From Nitrospira sp. (GTDB lineage: Bacteria; Nitrospirota; Thermodesulfovibrionia; Thermodesulfovibrionales; Dissulfurispiraceae): DNA of 64,000 nt. The notes below the pieces were generated by a model. It had not been told where the DNA came from, ran no database searches, and worked only from the letters and a program-made list of their open reading frames with translations. Below, piece by piece: positions 62,999 to 64,000 of the stretch (positions are counted from its first letter, which is position 1; each line of letters starts with the position of its first letter). The stretch lies in the NCBI GenBank assembly GCA_002634385.1, contig NSJL01000002.1, positions 62,001 through 126,000 on the forward strand, written 5' to 3'. Both the position numbers and the translations under genes were made by a program.

Positions 62999-63757
62999 CT
63001 ATCTGCCTTTGTCATGCTCCGTCAGGAAAGCGTTCAGACGCGCCTTCAGGAAATACGGATTGACGCCGCTCTCGATGCCCAGTATTCCGTCGATAATCAA
63101 CTCCCGCATGAAGACCTCCTCCTTCAGCCGGTTCATGATTTTTTTCCCGAGGGGGAGCAACAGGAGATTCGCCGATCCGACACCGTAAATGGTCGCTACA
63201 AACGCCACGGCGATTCCCCCGCCGATCTTCGAGGGGTCCGATACATTCCGCATCACCTGTATCAATCCAAGAACGGCACCCAGAATGCCGATGGTGGGGG
63301 CATACCCTCCCGCCGACTCGAAAACCCGGGCTGCCTTTTTCATCTCCTCCTCATAGGTGATGACTTCCTGATGGAGGACCTCTTCGATCATAGAGGGGGT
63401 CATCCCGTCGATCACCAGGCTCAATCCCTCTCTCAGGAAAGGGTTCTTTATATTCTTTATCTGCCCCTCCAGCGCGATCAATCCCATTTTCCGCGCTTTG
63501 ACCAGGATGCCCAGGATCTCCTCGATCACCTCTGCGGGAGCAAAGGAACGTGCCCTGAAAGCCAGGCCGATAGCCCTCACCGCATTCATGACGTCCCGTG
63601 AGGAGAAGCTCAGAAGGGTCGCGCCCAAAGTGCCCCCGAACACGATCAGGGCAGCGGCGAACTGGATGAGATGGGCAGTGCTCCCCCCTTCGATGATATT
63701 GCCTCCGATGATGGCGCCGACCCCGATAAGGAGGCCCAGAAAAGCCGCTATATCCAT
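62999..63757 (-). CDS. Second MotA-type stator protein (MotA2/MotC/PomA-like)
   Basis: 252 residues, the length of PomA/MotC. Four membrane helices (LGLLIGVGAIIGGNIIEGGS, FAAALIVFGGTLGATLLSFS, GGYAPTIGILGAVLGLIQVM, VAFVATIYGVGSANLLLLPL). IDGMTPSMIEEVLHQEV and FESAGGYAPTIG are typical of this clade. Ion choice (H+ or Na+) cannot be read safely from the residues seen. Confidence 0.94.
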   Translation of the reverse strand: MDIAAFLGLLIGVGAIIGGNIIEGGSTAHLIQFAAALIVFGGTLGATLLSFSSRDVMNAVRAIGLAFRARSFAPAEVIEEILGILVKARKMGLIALEGQIKNIKNPFLREGLSLVIDGMTPSMIEEVLHQEVITYEEEMKKAARVFESAGGYAPTIGILGAVLGLIQVMRNVSDPSKIGGGIAVAFVATIYGVGSANLLLLPLGKKIMNRLKEEVFMRELIIDGILGIESGVNPYFLKARLNAFLTEHDKGR

Positions 63758-63846
63758 AGAAAAGAGACCGCTCCTTCTCTCTCGATTGCCGCTTATTTTA
63801 CCAGAAAGGGCCGGAGAAATATAGGATAATAGCTCCGTCTCCCCCC

Positions 63847-64000
63847 TCAGGCAATGACGGAGAGAGTGGAAGAAAATACCTTTTCCCTCCTGTTCAGAGA
63901 GTCAAGCGTTTCACTGAATTTCTGCAATCGCTGGAAATAATCGAAGGTCTCGCCTGTAGCTCCGAGGGTGGCTCTCCGAAGAGCGATCGTCCCGAGTTCC
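63847..64000 (-). CDS. C-terminal end of an unidentified protein (partial)
   Basis: The last 50 codons of a gene that continues beyond the right edge. The end reads QRLQKFSETLDSLNRREKVF, then SSTLSVIA and a TGA stop. The segment is helical and polar and does not match a family I recognise. It lies 89 bp upstream of motA2 and could belong to the same transcript. Confidence 0.6.
   Translation of the reverse strand, partial: ELGTIALRRATLGATGETFDYFQRLQKFSETLDSLNRREKVFSSTLSVIA

Overview
The window is almost entirely a flagellar and chemotaxis gene cluster, read from the minus strand. A chemotaxis operon lies in the middle and a few unrelated genes lie towards the right end. Moderately high GC and several gene features suggest a Gram-negative, flagellated, probably anaerobic bacterium of the Nitrospirota/Desulfobacterota type. 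These features are P- and L-ring genes flgI/flgH, csrA-fliW, flhF/flhG, sigma-54 type promoters with enhancer-binding proteins, a DUF1858 redox-disulfide gene, and a UPF0182 gene. The phylum is an inference; no marker gene here settles it.

Layout in transcription order, right to left. 62.3-63.8 kb: a second stator pair (motA2-motB2), followed by a small inverted-repeat element. 59.6-62.1 kb: PilZ gene-motA1-motB1. 58.5-59.5 kb: a small haem-copper-oxidase-like membrane protein, divergent from a DUF1858 protein and a 42-residue Cys-rich protein, with an 18-bp perfect palindrome between them. 56.1-58.3 kb: a DUF465 gene, ilvD and tRNA-Gly(CCC). 54.1-56.0 kb: a decayed histidine kinase and a sigma-54 activator. 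49.7-53.9 kb: a TPR protein, a kinase and an NtrC-type regulator (FlgS/FlgR-like). 42.8-49.5 kb: flgB flgC fliE fliF fliG fliH fliI fliJ and a MotE-like gene. 38.4-42.6 kb: fliK flgD flgE. 29.1-38.0 kb: fliL fliM fliN fliO-fliP(fused) fliQ fliR flhB flhA flhF flhG. 27.9-28.6 kb: fliA. 16.8-27.7 kb: HEAT-repeat protein, cheR, two cheY genes, cheA, a cheW-cheZ fusion, cheB, a chemoreceptor, a response regulator and an HDOD protein. 14.0-16.7 kb: UPF0182 protein. 12.2-13.0 kb: a methyltransferase. 7.1-12.0 kb: flgF flgG flgA flgH flgI and a flgJ-peptidase fusion. 0.05-7.0 kb: flgM flgN flgK flgL csrA fliW.

The promoters visible in the sequence fit a staged flagellar hierarchy. Good -24/-12 (sigma-54) matches precede flgB, fliK, fliL and flgF (basal body, hook, export and switch). 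A sigma-28 match precedes flgM-flgN-flgK-flgL-csrA-fliW. FliA, FlgM, the FlgS/FlgR-like pair and a second sigma-54 activator supply the regulators; CsrA/FliW would control flagellin translation.

The most unusual items are: (1) a natural CheW-CheZ fusion with intact CheZ catalytic residues; (2) a FliO-FliP fusion that keeps an internal signal peptide; (3) a FlgJ whose hydrolase half is an M23 peptidase; (4) a repeated domain of about 90-100 residues inserted ten times across FlgE, FlgK and FlgL, making FlgL 1026 residues long; (5) a chemoreceptor with a CZB domain that has lost two of its four zinc ligands; (6) a short inverted-repeat element that supplies the motB2 stop codon; and (7) a dispersed repeat inserted between flhG and fliA.
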